Source: Paracoccus aminovorans (GTDB taxonomy: Bacteria; Pseudomonadota; Alphaproteobacteria; Rhodobacterales; Rhodobacteraceae). Taken from it: DNA of 64,000 nt. Positions within the stretch are counted from its first letter, which is position 1; every line of letters starts with the position of its first letter. The translations under genes and the position numbers were made by a program. The notes below the pieces were generated by a model, which ran no database searches, was not told the origin of the DNA, and saw only the letters and a program-made list of their open reading frames with translations. The stretch covers positions 898,837 to 962,836 of the forward strand of contig NZ_LN832559.1 of assembly GCF_900005615.1 (NCBI RefSeq). The letters are read 5' to 3'. This document shows, in pieces, positions 53,044-61,671 of the stretch.

Positions 53044-54126
53044 TCACAGGGCGGGCTGGTTCGCAAGCCCGATCAGCATATCCAACACCATCGCGGAAGG
53101 GTCAAGGTTGACCGCCCGGCCGGCGCGGGCGCGGGCGGAGAGTTCGGCCTGGGCACCGGCCCAGAGTCGCGCGGCCTCGGGGCCATGGGCAAGGCGGGTC
53201 AGCACCTCGGCCTCGCCCGCGGCGGCCTCGGGCAGCGGCGCGCCCAAAAGGCCGGTCCGCGCGGCCCGGGTCAGGAATCGGTCAATGAGCGTCACCACCA
53301 GGTCGAAGGGATCGCCATCCGCCCCGGCGCGACCCGCCGCAAGATCGGCAAGCTGCGCCGCGGCGCGGCGGTCCATGCGCGGATAGTCGGCGAAAAGTGC
53401 GATGATGCGGCGATAGACCTCCAGCCCGTCCTGCCCCGCCAGCCGCAGCGCCTCGCCGACCGAGCCGCCCGAGAGCGCCGCCAGTTGCGCCGCGTCGTGA
53501 TCGAGGCCCAGATCGGCCAGCACGCGGCCCAGGTCCTCGGGGGCCAGCGGATGCAGCCGCAATTCGCGGCAGCGCGACCGGATGGTCGGCAAGAGCCGGC
53601 CCGGCTGATGCGCGACCAATAGCAGGACGGCCTGGGCCGGGGGCTCCTCCAGCAGCTTCAGCAGCGCATTGGCGGCGGCCGGGTTCATTTCGTCGGCGGC
53701 GTCGATGATGGCGATGCGCCGGCCGCCCTCGGCCGCGCTCATGTGGAAGAAACCCTGCAGGCGCCGGATCTCGTCGACGGTGATCTCGGTCCGCAGCCGT
53801 TGGCTTTTCTCGTCGACCGGGCGGCGGACGAGATGCAGCCGCGGCTCGGAGAGGGCGCGGATGCGGCGCACCACGGGGTCCTCGGGTGGTGCGGTCAGGT
53901 CCGACGTGCCGGCGTCGCTGAGCAGCCATTTCGCGATGTTCCAGGCCAGCGTCGCCTTGCCGGTTCCGCGCGGGCCCGACAGCAGCCAGGCGTGGTGCAG
54001 ACGATGCGCCTGGGCGGCGGCGATGAAATCGGCGACGGCGCCGTCCTGGCCGATGACCCGCGCCGCCTCGCGCGGGTGCGGGGCGCCGGGGACGCGGTCG
54101 GGTTCGGGCAGAGGCTCGTCGCTCAT
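53044..54126 (-). CDS. holB: DNA polymerase III subunit delta'
   Basis: Clamp-loader subunit of the replicative polymerase. The 360-residue protein has the AAA+ fold with the P-loop LLSGPRGTGKATLAWNIAKW near residue 48. Sensor and SRC regions follow (LLLVAHQPGRLLPTIRSRCR, with the SRC arginine-finger motif). An internal helical domain and a C-terminal collar region complete it. It overlaps tmk (ATGA) upstream; tmk-holB-tatD is a very common bacterial order. Confidence 0.92.
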   Translation of the reverse strand: MSDEPLPEPDRVPGAPHPREAARVIGQDGAVADFIAAAQAHRLHHAWLLSGPRGTGKATLAWNIAKWLLSDAGTSDLTAPPEDPVVRRIRALSEPRLHLVRRPVDEKSQRLRTEITVDEIRRLQGFFHMSAAEGGRRIAIIDAADEMNPAAANALLKLLEEPPAQAVLLLVAHQPGRLLPTIRSRCRELRLHPLAPEDLGRVLADLGLDHDAAQLAALSGGSVGEALRLAGQDGLEVYRRIIALFADYPRMDRRAAAQLADLAAGRAGADGDPFDLVVTLIDRFLTRAARTGLLGAPLPEAAAGEAEVLTRLAHGPEAARLWAGAQAELSARARAGRAVNLDPSAMVLDMLIGLANQPAL

Positions 54127-54722
54127 GCCAGGGTCGCCCGGACGCGAGCCGCGACCTCGTCCTCGCTGCCGCTGCCATCGATGACGCGGAAACGGGCGGG
54201 GAATTCGGCGGCCAGCGCCCGGAAACCGTCGCGGAGCCGGCGCTGGAAATCCAGGCCCAGCGTCTCGAACCGGTCCTCGACCCCGCCGCGGGCCTGGCCG
54301 CGGGCCAGCGCGATCTCGGGGTCGAGGTCGATCAGGAACGTCCGGGCGGGTTCGATGCCGATGGTCAGACGGTGCAGCTCCTCGACCAGCTGGCGCAGAT
54401 CGGCACGGACGAGGCCCTGGTAGACCCGGCTGGAATCGGCGAAACGGTCGGTGATCACGCTGGCCCCGCGCGCCAGAGCCGGGTGGATCAGGCGCTCGAC
54501 ATGGTCGCGGCGCGCGGCGGTGAAGAGCAGCAGCTCGGTTTCGGGCGACCAGCGTTCACCGCGCCCCTCGACCAGCAGCCGGCGGATCTCTTCGGCCCCT
54601 TCGCTGCCGCCGGGTTCGCGGGTCAGCACCGTCTCGGTGCCGGCGTCGGCCATCGTTCGGGCCAGGCGCCGTGCCTGGGTCGATTTTCCCGATCCGTCGA
54701 TGCCCTCGAAGCTGATGAACAT
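54123..54722 (-). CDS. tmk: Thymidylate kinase
   Basis: Phosphorylates dTMP to dTDP. The 199-residue protein starts MFISFEGIDGSGKSTQARRL with the P-loop. The DR(F/Y)xxSS motif is TDRFADSSRVYQGLVRADLR, and the lid region QARGGVEDRFETLGLDFQRR carries the basic residues of the lid. The length is typical. It lies 12 nt downstream of the D,D-carboxypeptidase gene and is coupled to holB. Confidence 0.96.
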   Translation of the reverse strand: MFISFEGIDGSGKSTQARRLARTMADAGTETVLTREPGGSEGAEEIRRLLVEGRGERWSPETELLLFTAARRDHVERLIHPALARGASVITDRFADSSRVYQGLVRADLRQLVEELHRLTIGIEPARTFLIDLDPEIALARGQARGGVEDRFETLGLDFQRRLRDGFRALAAEFPARFRVIDGSGSEDEVAARVRATLA

Positions 54723-54734
54723 GGAGCGCCGGGG

Positions 54735-55892
54735 TCAGTTCCGCACCGATTGGAACGCGCGCTCGCCCAGCCGCAGGGCGGCGCTTTGCATGCGGCCGAA
54801 GACGCCGCTGCGGGCCACGTCCGAGGCGGCGAAGAGCGGCAGCCGCGACTGTCCGGTGCCGGGAATGTCGACGACTAGTTCGCCCAGCCGGTCGCCCCGG
54901 GCGATCGGGGCTTCGATCGGGCCGTTGAACACCGCCTCGGCGGTGACACCGGCATGCGAGCCGGCCGGGATCAACACCCGCACGCCGTCGCTGGTGGTCA
55001 GGCCGACGCGGCGGCTTTCACCCAGCCAGACCGGGGCCTGGGTGACCGTCTCGCCCTTGGGGATGATGGTGCGCATGGTGAACTGACGATAGGCCCAGTT
55101 CACGATCCGCTCGGCTTCCTCGGCGCGCGCCTTGTCGCTGGGCAGGCCGGCGATTACGAAGACGATGCGCCGGTCGCCCTGCATCGCCGAGCCGACCAGG
55201 CCATAGCCCGCCTCCTGCGTGTGGCCGGTCTTCAGCCCGTCGGCCTTCCACTCGCCGGTGCCGAGACGCAGCAGCGGATTGCGGTTGTTCGCATTCGCGG
55301 GGACCCGGCCCTTGTAGTTATATTCGGTCAGCGCGAAGTTCTTGTAGAGTTCCGGGAATTCGGTGATCAGCCGCGTGGCGAGAATGCCAAGATCGTGCAT
55401 CGACATGCGATGTTCGGGCGCGGGCCAGCCCGAGGAATTCACGAAATGCGAATTCGTCATGCCCAGCTGTCGGGCGCGTTCGTTCATCGCCCGGGCAAAG
55501 GCCTCTTCGGTGCCGGACAGTCCTTCGGCCACCACCACGCAGGCGTCGTTGCCGGAGTTGATGATGATGCCGTGGATCAGTTCCTCGACCGTGGGGCGGT
55601 CGGCCGGCTCGACGAACATCTTCGAGCCGCCCATGTGCCAGGCCTTTGTCGAGACCGGAAAAGTGGTGTCCATCGCCACCCGGCCCTCGTGCAGCGACTC
55701 GAACAGCATGTTCAGCGTCATCAGCTTGGACATCGAGGCCGGCGGCAGCGGCTCTTCGGCGTTCTTCTGCATCAGCACGGTGCCGGTGGCGACGTCATAG
55801 ACCCAGGCCGCGCGGGCATTGGTGTCGAAGGCCCGCGCCGGCAGCGCCAGCACCATGACCAGAGCGAAGATGCGGAACGTCAGAGCACGCAT
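54735..55892 (-). CDS. D-alanyl-D-alanine carboxypeptidase (PBP5/DacC type)
   Basis: Trims the terminal D-Ala from peptidoglycan pentapeptides in the periplasm. The 385-residue protein starts MRALTFRIFALVMVLALPARA, a cleavable signal. Catalytic motifs are SMSK (SxxK, near residue 53), SGN in IINSGNDACVVVAEG, and KTG in ADGLKTGHTQEAG. A C-terminal beta domain and an amphipathic anchor helix (RMQSAALRLGERAFQSV) finish it. The in-frame extension to 56000 is rejected because the signal peptide must be N-terminal. Confidence 0.94.
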   Translation of the reverse strand: MRALTFRIFALVMVLALPARAFDTNARAAWVYDVATGTVLMQKNAEEPLPPASMSKLMTLNMLFESLHEGRVAMDTTFPVSTKAWHMGGSKMFVEPADRPTVEELIHGIIINSGNDACVVVAEGLSGTEEAFARAMNERARQLGMTNSHFVNSSGWPAPEHRMSMHDLGILATRLITEFPELYKNFALTEYNYKGRVPANANNRNPLLRLGTGEWKADGLKTGHTQEAGYGLVGSAMQGDRRIVFVIAGLPSDKARAEEAERIVNWAYRQFTMRTIIPKGETVTQAPVWLGESRRVGLTTSDGVRVLIPAGSHAGVTAEAVFNGPIEAPIARGDRLGELVVDIPGTGQSRLPLFAASDVARSGVFGRMQSAALRLGERAFQSVRN

Positions 55893-55923
55893 GGATTGTC
55901 CTTGACCAGTCGCCTTTGGGTCA

Positions 55924-55952
55924 TGGTTAGCGCAGAGGGCCACCGCCTGCAA
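55924..55952 (-). promoter_or_regulatory. Putative promoter for the carboxypeptidase-tmk-holB operon
   Basis: On the minus strand TTGCAG (55952-55947), 17-nt spacer, TAACCA (55929-55924), with about 30 nt to the ATG at 55892. Confidence 0.4.
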
Positions 55953-56015
55953 CGCCGGTCGGGTGCATCTGCCCCGCAAGTGAACGACCGGCGGTTGCAC
56001 ATGCCGCCGGGTCGA

Positions 56016-56711
56016 TCAATAGCTGCGGATCAGCCCGACCAGCCGGCCCTGGACGCGCACCTTGTCCTCGGGCAGGACCCGGGTTTCATAGGCGGGGTTC
56101 GCGGCCTCCAGCGCGATCATGCCGCCCTTGCGGCGATAGCGCTTCAGCGTCGCCTCGGACCCCTCGACCAGAGCGACCACGATATCGCCGTTCTCGGCCG
56201 TGTCCTGTTCGCGGATCACCACGACATCGCCGTCGTTGATCCCGGCCTCGATCATGGAATCGCCCTTCACTTCCAGCGCATAATGCCGCTCCTTGCCCGC
56301 AAGCATCGAGCCGGGGACGGCGATGTGATGCGATACTTCCGAGATCGCCTCGATCGGCACGCCGGCGGCGATGCGGCCCATCACCGGCAGGTCTACGGCC
56401 GAGGCCGAGACCTCGAACGCGCCGCGCGGCAGCGGGGCGGCGGGTCGGGCATCGCCGTCGATCACGCGGGGCTGGAAACCCGGCCCCTTGCTGAGGCTGT
56501 CGGGCAGGCGGACGATTTCCAGCGCCCGGGCGCGATGCGGCAGGCGGCGGATGAAGCCGCGTTCTTCCAATGCGGTCACGAGGCGATGAATTCCCGATTT
56601 CGAGCGCAGGTCCAGCGCGAGCTTCATTTCGTCGAACGAGGGCGGCACCCCGTCTCGGGCCATGCGGGCTTGAATGAATTCAAGCAGCTGGATTTGCTTT
56701 CTGGTCAGCAT
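56016..56711 (-). CDS. lexA: LexA repressor
   Basis: SOS-response repressor and self-cleaving serine protease. The 231-residue protein starts [21 protein letters not shown] winged-helix DNA-binding domain (1-65) includes the recognition helix around [18 protein letters not shown]. The linker holds the cleavage site A116-G117 in [10 protein letters not shown]. The catalytic dyad is S152 (GDSMIEAGI) and K190 (SEATLKRY). An SOS box overlapping its promoter shows autorepression. It is downstream of moeA but separated by 102 bp and has its own promoter. Confidence 0.97.
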   Translation of the reverse strand: MLTRKQIQLLEFIQARMARDGVPPSFDEMKLALDLRSKSGIHRLVTALEERGFIRRLPHRARALEIVRLPDSLSKGPGFQPRVIDGDARPAAPLPRGAFEVSASAVDLPVMGRIAAGVPIEAISEVSHHIAVPGSMLAGKERHYALEVKGDSMIEAGINDGDVVVIREQDTAENGDIVVALVEGSEATLKRYRRKGGMIALEAANPAYETRVLPEDKVRVQGRLVGLIRSY

Positions 56712-56744
56712 GGTTCGTCCCTGCTCTGCTGCGAGTGCCATCAT

Positions 56745-56759
56745 GTTCCTTGAATGTTC
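56745..56759. promoter_or_regulatory. LexA operator (SOS box)
   Basis: GTTC-CTTGAAT-GTTC on the plus strand, equal to GAAC-N7-GAAC toward lexA. This is the exact direct-repeat SOS box of alphaproteobacteria. It overlaps the -10 box and lies 34 nt upstream of the lexA start. Confidence 0.88.
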
Positions 56760-56784
56760 TAGCGCGACCGATCTCCTGCGTCAA
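56756..56784 (-). promoter_or_regulatory. lexA promoter
   Basis: On the minus strand TTGACG (56784-56779), 17-nt spacer, TAGAAC (56761-56756). The last four bases of the -10 are the first GAAC of the SOS box, so LexA binding would block RNA polymerase. Confidence 0.75.
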
Positions 56785-56813
56785 CGATTAAGCCGATTCG
56801 GGTAAACAGGCGG

Positions 56814-57986
56814 TTAAAACGGCAGGAATTCCACGGTTTCCCCCGCGCGGCGCGCCGGATCGTGGGCCGGGCGCATCAGCAGCGCGTCCGCCTCGGCCAG
56901 CACCCACAACCGGGCGCTGTCCTGGTCGGTGAACGGGTCGATCCGCGGCAGGCCGTCGCCGGGGGCAAGCCGCGCGCGCAGGTAGTGCTGGCGGTCGCCC
57001 TCGGGCGGCAGGTCGCGGGCCAGCACGGCGCGGGCAAGCTGGGGGCCTGGCGGCAGACCCTGCATGGCGCGGATCAGCGGCTGCATGAAGAGTTTCGCGC
57101 AAACCATGGCAGAGACCGGGTTTCCCGGCAGCCCCAGCATCGCGGCCTTGCCCATCCGCCCCGCCATCAGCGGCTTGCCCGGCCGCATCGCCAGCTTGTA
57201 GAAGCTGCGCTGCATTCCCAGGTCGGCCGAGACCTTGGCGATCAGGTCGTGGTCGCCGACCGAGGCGCCGCCGATGGTCACGATCAGGTCGCAGCCCTCG
57301 GCCTGGGCAAAGCGCTCGCGCAGGCTTGCCTCGGTGTCGCGGGCCAGCGGCAGCACCAGTGGCTCGGCCCCGACCTCGCGCGCCAGCGCGGCGATGGCGA
57401 TGTCGTTCGAGCTGACGATCTGGCCCGGTGCCGGCTGGCTGCCGGGGGGCACCAGCTCGTCGCCGCCGGCCAGCACCGCGACGCGCGGGCGGCGCGCGAC
57501 CGTGATGCGCGGCACGTTCATCGCCGCCAGCAGCGCCAGGTCTGCGGGGCGCAGAGGGCGCGGCGGGTGAAAGACGGACCCTTGCGAAAAATCATTGCCT
57601 TTCGCGCGGATATTCAGGTTGCTGCCCGCGCCGTCGACGGTGATCCGGTCGCCCTCTCGCGTCACGATCTCCTGGATCATCACGCGGTCGTAGCCGGCAG
57701 GAACCGGGGCGCCGGTGAAGATGCGGATGGCGCTGCCGGGGGGCGTCTCGCCCTCGTAGGGAACGCCCGCGGCCGCGGTGCCGATCACCGTCAGCGGCCC
57801 GGGCAGATCGGCCGAGCGCAGCGCATAGCCGTCCATGGCCGAGGCGTCGAAGGGCGGTTGCGTCAGCCGTGCCAGCGCAGGCGCCGCCATGGCGCGGCCG
57901 AGCGCCTGATGCAGCGGAATCTCCTCGGTTTCCGGTGGGTTGGCGAGCGCCAGGACAAGGGCGCGGGCTTCATCGACGCTGATCAT
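56814..57986 (-). CDS. moeA: Molybdopterin molybdenumtransferase
   Basis: Inserts molybdate into adenylylated molybdopterin in molybdenum cofactor synthesis. The 390-residue protein has the usual four domains. ALARLTQPPFDASAMDGYAL (near residue 41) starts domain II, VVLAGGDELV-type sequence VAVLAGGDELVPPGSQPAPG marks domain III, and VTIGGASVGDHDLIAKVSAD carries the catalytic Asp region. A domain IV beta-barrel ends the protein. It lies 9 nt downstream of moaC. Confidence 0.95.
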   Translation of the reverse strand: MISVDEARALVLALANPPETEEIPLHQALGRAMAAPALARLTQPPFDASAMDGYALRSADLPGPLTVIGTAAAGVPYEGETPPGSAIRIFTGAPVPAGYDRVMIQEIVTREGDRITVDGAGSNLNIRAKGNDFSQGSVFHPPRPLRPADLALLAAMNVPRITVARRPRVAVLAGGDELVPPGSQPAPGQIVSSNDIAIAALAREVGAEPLVLPLARDTEASLRERFAQAEGCDLIVTIGGASVGDHDLIAKVSADLGMQRSFYKLAMRPGKPLMAGRMGKAAMLGLPGNPVSAMVCAKLFMQPLIRAMQGLPPGPQLARAVLARDLPPEGDRQHYLRARLAPGDGLPRIDPFTDQDSARLWVLAEADALLMRPAHDPARRAGETVEFLPF

Positions 57987-57995
57987 TCTTCCCCC

Positions 57996-58466
57996 TCAGG
58001 GCGCGCGGAAGTCGCCCGATTTGCCGCCGGTCTTGGAGAGCAGGCGGATGCCCTCGATCCGCATGTCCTTCTGCGCCGCCTTGAGCATGTCATAGACGGT
58101 CAGGCAGGCGGTGGTGACTGCGGTCAGCGCCTCCATCTCGACGCCGGTCTTGCCGGCGGTGCGGACGGTCGCGGTGACGCGGATGCCGGGCAGGGCCGGG
58201 TCGGCGGCCAGATCGACGGAAACCTTGGTGATCGGCAGCGGATGGCAGAGCGGGATCAGGTCCGAGGTGCGTTTCGCCCCCATGATCCCCGCCAGCCGCG
58301 CCACGCCCATGACGTCGCCCTTGGCCGCGCCGCCCTGCGCCAGCGCCAGCGTCTCGGGCGCCATCAGCACCAGCCCCTCGGCCACCGCTTCGCGCGCGGT
58401 CTCGGGCTTGGCCGAGACATCGACCATATGCGCCTGGCCCTGGGCGTCGAAATGCGTCAGGCTCAT
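57996..58466 (-). CDS. moaC: Cyclic pyranopterin monophosphate synthase
   Basis: Converts 3',8-cyclo-7,8-dihydro-GTP to cPMP, the second half of the first step of molybdenum cofactor synthesis. The 156-residue protein starts [20 protein letters not shown]. It contains the active-site blocks [40 protein letters not shown] and [17 protein letters not shown]. moaA is not adjacent. Its ATG overlaps the trpC stop (ATGA), linking it to the tryptophan genes. Confidence 0.96.
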   Translation of the reverse strand: MSLTHFDAQGQAHMVDVSAKPETAREAVAEGLVLMAPETLALAQGGAAKGDVMGVARLAGIMGAKRTSDLIPLCHPLPITKVSVDLAADPALPGIRVTATVRTAGKTGVEMEALTAVTTACLTVYDMLKAAQKDMRIEGIRLLSKTGGKSGDFRAP

Positions 58467-59254
58467 GCCGCGAGGCCCAGGATCTGGCGTGTGGCGCCGG
58501 TCACGTCCGCCTGCCGCATCAGGCTTTCGCCGATCAGGAAGCGCTTCACCCCGGCATCGGCCATGCGGTTCAGGTCGGCGGGCGTGAACAGCCCGCTTTC
58601 GCAGACCAGGTCGCGATCCGCCGGCACATGCGGCGCCAGGTCCAGCGTCACCTCCAGGCTGACCTCGAAGGTCTTGAGGTTGCGGTTGTTCACCCCGATC
58701 AGCGGCGATTTCAGCCGCAGCGCGCGGTCGAGTTCGGCGCGGTCATGCACCTCGACCAGCGCATCCATGCCCCAATGGGCCGCCGCGTCCTCAAGCTCGG
58801 CGGCAAGGGCGTCGTCGACCGAGGCCATGATGATCAGGATGCAATCGGCGCCCCAGGCCCGGGCCTCGGCCACCTGATAGGTGTCGTAAAGGAAATCCTT
58901 GCGCAGCGCCGGCAGGTCGCAGGCGGCGCGGGCGGCGGTCAGGAACCCGGGCGCGCCCTGGAAGCTGGGGCCGTCGGTCAGCACCGAAAGGCAGGCCGCG
59001 CCGCCCTGCTGATAGGCGCGGGCCAATGCCGGCGGGTCGAAATCCGGGCGGATCAGGCCCTTGGAGGGGCTGGCCTTCTTGATCTCGGCGATCAGCGCAT
59101 GGCCGGTCGCGGCCTTGTCGGCCAGCGCGCGGGCGAAGCCGCGCGGGGGGTCGGCGGCGCGGGCCTCGGCCTCGACGCCCGACAGCGGGCGAGCGGATTT
59201 GGCGGCGGCGATTTCGTCAAGCTTGTAGGCCTTGATGCGGTCGAGAATATCCAT
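58463..59254 (-). CDS. trpC: Indole-3-glycerol phosphate synthase
   Basis: Fourth step of tryptophan synthesis, closing CdRP to indole-3-glycerol phosphate. The 263-residue TIM barrel starts [20 protein letters not shown]. It has the catalytic lysine motif [20 protein letters not shown] near residue 56, [20 protein letters not shown] with the second lysine, and [15 protein letters not shown] with the phosphate-site asparagine. It is preceded by ung with a 9-nt gap and coupled to moaC. Confidence 0.96.
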   Translation of the reverse strand: MDILDRIKAYKLDEIAAAKSARPLSGVEAEARAADPPRGFARALADKAATGHALIAEIKKASPSKGLIRPDFDPPALARAYQQGGAACLSVLTDGPSFQGAPGFLTAARAACDLPALRKDFLYDTYQVAEARAWGADCILIIMASVDDALAAELEDAAAHWGMDALVEVHDRAELDRALRLKSPLIGVNNRNLKTFEVSLEVTLDLAPHVPADRDLVCESGLFTPADLNRMADAGVKRFLIGESLMRQADVTGATRQILGLAA

Positions 59255-59263
59255 GGCCGTGGT

Positions 59264-59929
59264 TTACCCCGCGACAGAGGTTTCGGAAAGGGTCCAGTCG
59301 ATCGGCGCCTCGCCCCGCGCCCGCAGCCAGTCGTTCACCCGGCTGAAGGGGCGCGAGCCGAAAAAGCCGCGCCGCGCCGACAGCGGCGAGGGATGGGCGC
59401 TTTCGATCACCAGGTCCTGCGGACGCGGCAGCCCGGCCACGGCCTTTTGCGCATGGGCGCCCCAGAGGATGAAGGCCAGCGGGCGCTCCGCCTGCGCACG
59501 GGCCACGGCCTGGCGCACCAGCTTGTCCCAGCCCCATTTCGCATGGGCGCCGGCCTGTCCGGGCAGGACCGAAAGCGAGGTGTTCAGAAGCAGCACCCCC
59601 TGCCGCGCCCAGCCCGACAGGTCGCCGTTCGGCGGCGCGGCGCCCAGGTCCTCGCGCATCTCGGCATAGATGTTCTTCAGCGAGCGCGGCAGCGCGGTCT
59701 GCGGCGTGACCGAGAATGCCAGCCCGTTGGCATGGCCCGGCGTGGGATAGGGGTCCTGTCCCAGCAGCACGACGCGCGCCGCGTCGGGGGGCGTCAGTTC
59801 CAGCGCGGCGAAGACGCGGCCGGGGCCGGGCAGCCAGTCGCGCTCGGTCAGCCGGGCGGCGATTCCGGGCCAGTCCTGGCGAAAGAACGGCAGGTCGGCC
59901 CAGGCGGCGGGGACCTGCGGGTCAGGCAT
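59264..59929 (-). CDS. ung: Uracil-DNA glycosylase (family 1)
   Basis: Excises uracil from DNA in base-excision repair. The 221-residue protein has the family 1 motifs: the water-activating Asp in [37 protein letters not shown], and the leucine-intercalation loop [16 protein letters not shown] with the catalytic His. It lies between trpD and trpC, overlapping the trpD 3' end by 8 nt, and so is cotranscribed with tryptophan genes. I saw no SOS box near it. Confidence 0.95.
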   Translation of the reverse strand: MPDPQVPAAWADLPFFRQDWPGIAARLTERDWLPGPGRVFAALELTPPDAARVVLLGQDPYPTPGHANGLAFSVTPQTALPRSLKNIYAEMREDLGAAPPNGDLSGWARQGVLLLNTSLSVLPGQAGAHAKWGWDKLVRQAVARAQAERPLAFILWGAHAQKAVAGLPRPQDLVIESAHPSPLSARRGFFGSRPFSRVNDWLRARGEAPIDWTLSETSVAG

Positions 59930-60956
59930 TGGGCTCGGGCGCGCCGACCTGGGCTGCCAGCGCGGCCAGCTTGGCCCCGGCCTTGCCGCTGTCGATGGAT
60001 TCGGCGGCCATCAGGGCGCCTTCGCGCAGGTCGGCGGCCTTGCCGGCGATCAGCAGGGCGGCACCGGCGTTCAGCAGCACCGCATCCCGATAGGCGCTTT
60101 TTTCACCCGCCAGCAGCGCCCGCAGTGCGCTTGCGTTCTGGGCTGGGTCGCCGCCCAGGATCGCCTCGAACGGGTGGAGGGGCAGGCCGGCATCCTCGGG
60201 CGAGACCTCGAACTCGGTGATCTCGCCGTCCTTCAATTGCGCCACCCAGCTTGGCGCGGCGATGGACAACTCGTCCGTGCCGTCGCCGCCATGGATCAGC
60301 CAGGCCGCTTCCGAGCCCAGTTCGCGCAGCGTCTCGGCCATGGGGCGGTTCCAGACCCGGTCGAAGGTGCCGGTCAACTGCCGCCGGACGCCGCCGGGAT
60401 TGGTCATCGGACCCAGCAGGTTGAAGATCGTGCGGGTGCCAAGCTCGGTCCGGGCGGGGCCGACGTGGCGCATGGCGGGGTGATGCACCGGCGCCATCAT
60501 GAAACAGATGCCGGTCGCGGCCAGCGCGCGCTCGGCCACCTCGGGCGTGGACATGACGTTCAGCCCCAGATGGGTCAGCGCATCGGCCGAGCCCGACTTG
60601 GACGACAGGTTGCGGTTGCCGTGCTTGGCGACCGGCACGCCCGCGCCCGCCACGACGAAGGCCGCGGCGGTCGAGATGTTCAGCGTGCCCTTGCCGTCGC
60701 CGCCGGTGCCGACGATGTCCATCGCGCCCTCGGGCGCCCGGATGCGGTTCATCCGCGCGCGCATGGCGCGGGTGGCGGCGGCCATTTCCTCGACCGTCTC
60801 GCCGCGCACGCGCATCGCCATCAAGAGCCCGCCGATCTGCGCCGGCGTCGCCGCGCCCTCGAACAGTGCGCCGAAGGCCGCTTCGGCCTCGGTTCCGGTC
60901 AGGGGACGGGTGGCGGCAAGGCCGATCAGCGGTCGGATGTCGGTCGCGGCGCTCAT
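59922..60956 (-). CDS. trpD: Anthranilate phosphoribosyltransferase
   Basis: Joins PRPP to anthranilate, the second step of tryptophan synthesis. The 344-residue protein contains the PRPP motif [20 protein letters not shown] near residue 79, the [20 protein letters not shown] anthranilate-site stretch, and [19 protein letters not shown]. Its ATG overlaps the trpG stop (ATGA); ung starts 8 nt before its stop. Confidence 0.96.
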   Translation of the reverse strand: MSAATDIRPLIGLAATRPLTGTEAEAAFGALFEGAATPAQIGGLLMAMRVRGETVEEMAAATRAMRARMNRIRAPEGAMDIVGTGGDGKGTLNISTAAAFVVAGAGVPVAKHGNRNLSSKSGSADALTHLGLNVMSTPEVAERALAATGICFMMAPVHHPAMRHVGPARTELGTRTIFNLLGPMTNPGGVRRQLTGTFDRVWNRPMAETLRELGSEAAWLIHGGDGTDELSIAAPSWVAQLKDGEITEFEVSPEDAGLPLHPFEAILGGDPAQNASALRALLAGEKSAYRDAVLLNAGAALLIAGKAADLREGALMAAESIDSGKAGAKLAALAAQVGAPEPNA

Positions 60957-61543
60957 GCGGCGGCGTCCACGTTCTGGCAGCGGCGCAGGAAGTTGCGGAT
61001 CATGTCGTGGCCGTATTCCGAGGCGATGCTTTCGGGGTGGAACTGCACGCCCTCGATGGGCAGGGTCCGGTGCACCAGCCCCATGATGGTGCCGTCCGCC
61101 GTGGTCGCGGTGACGCGCAAGCAGTCGGGCAGGCTTTCCGGCTCGACCGTCAGCGAATGGTAGCGCGTCGCGGTCAGGGGCGAGGGCAGGCCGGCAAAGA
61201 CCCCGGTGCCGTCGTGGCTGACCGCGTCGGTCTTGCCATGGACGATGCGGCTGGCGCGCACCACCTTGCCGCCGAAGGCCTCGCCGATGGCCTGGTGGCC
61301 CAGGCAGACGCCGAACAGCGGCACGCCCGTCTCGGCCGCCGCCCGGATCAGCGGCACGATGATGCCGGCCTGCGCCGGGTCGCAGGGGCCGGGCGAGATG
61401 ACGATGCCCTGCGCGCCCATCCCCAGCGCCTCCTCGACGGAAAGCACGTCGTTGCGGCGCACGACCACCTCGGCCCCGGCCTCGCCCATGTAATGCACGA
61501 GGTTCCAGGTGAAGCTGTCGTAATTGTCGATGAGCAGGATCAT
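60953..61543 (-). CDS. trpG: Anthranilate synthase component II (glutamine amidotransferase)
   Basis: Supplies ammonia to TrpE for anthranilate formation. The 196-residue class I amidotransferase starts [20 protein letters not shown]. Its catalytic cysteine is in [19 protein letters not shown] (near residue 80) and the His-Glu pair is in [17 protein letters not shown]. The ATG at 61543 is preferred to one five codons upstream. trpE is not adjacent, so it is encoded elsewhere. A PabA-like dual role in folate synthesis cannot be excluded. It heads the trpG-trpD-ung-trpC-moaC-moeA run. Confidence 0.95.
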   Translation of the reverse strand: MILLIDNYDSFTWNLVHYMGEAGAEVVVRRNDVLSVEEALGMGAQGIVISPGPCDPAQAGIIVPLIRAAAETGVPLFGVCLGHQAIGEAFGGKVVRASRIVHGKTDAVSHDGTGVFAGLPSPLTATRYHSLTVEPESLPDCLRVTATTADGTIMGLVHRTLPIEGVQFHPESIASEYGHDMIRNFLRRCQNVDAAA

Positions 61544-61671
61544 GGCGGGGCCTTGCATTGGGGGGTGAACCCCGGAAAATCTGCGGCTATAGATGGGCTA
61601 AAGCCTTGCGGCGGGTCAAGCCCGTGGGCAAGAAAAACAGGCGCGAAAGCCAAGGGCGGGACGGTCGAGGC

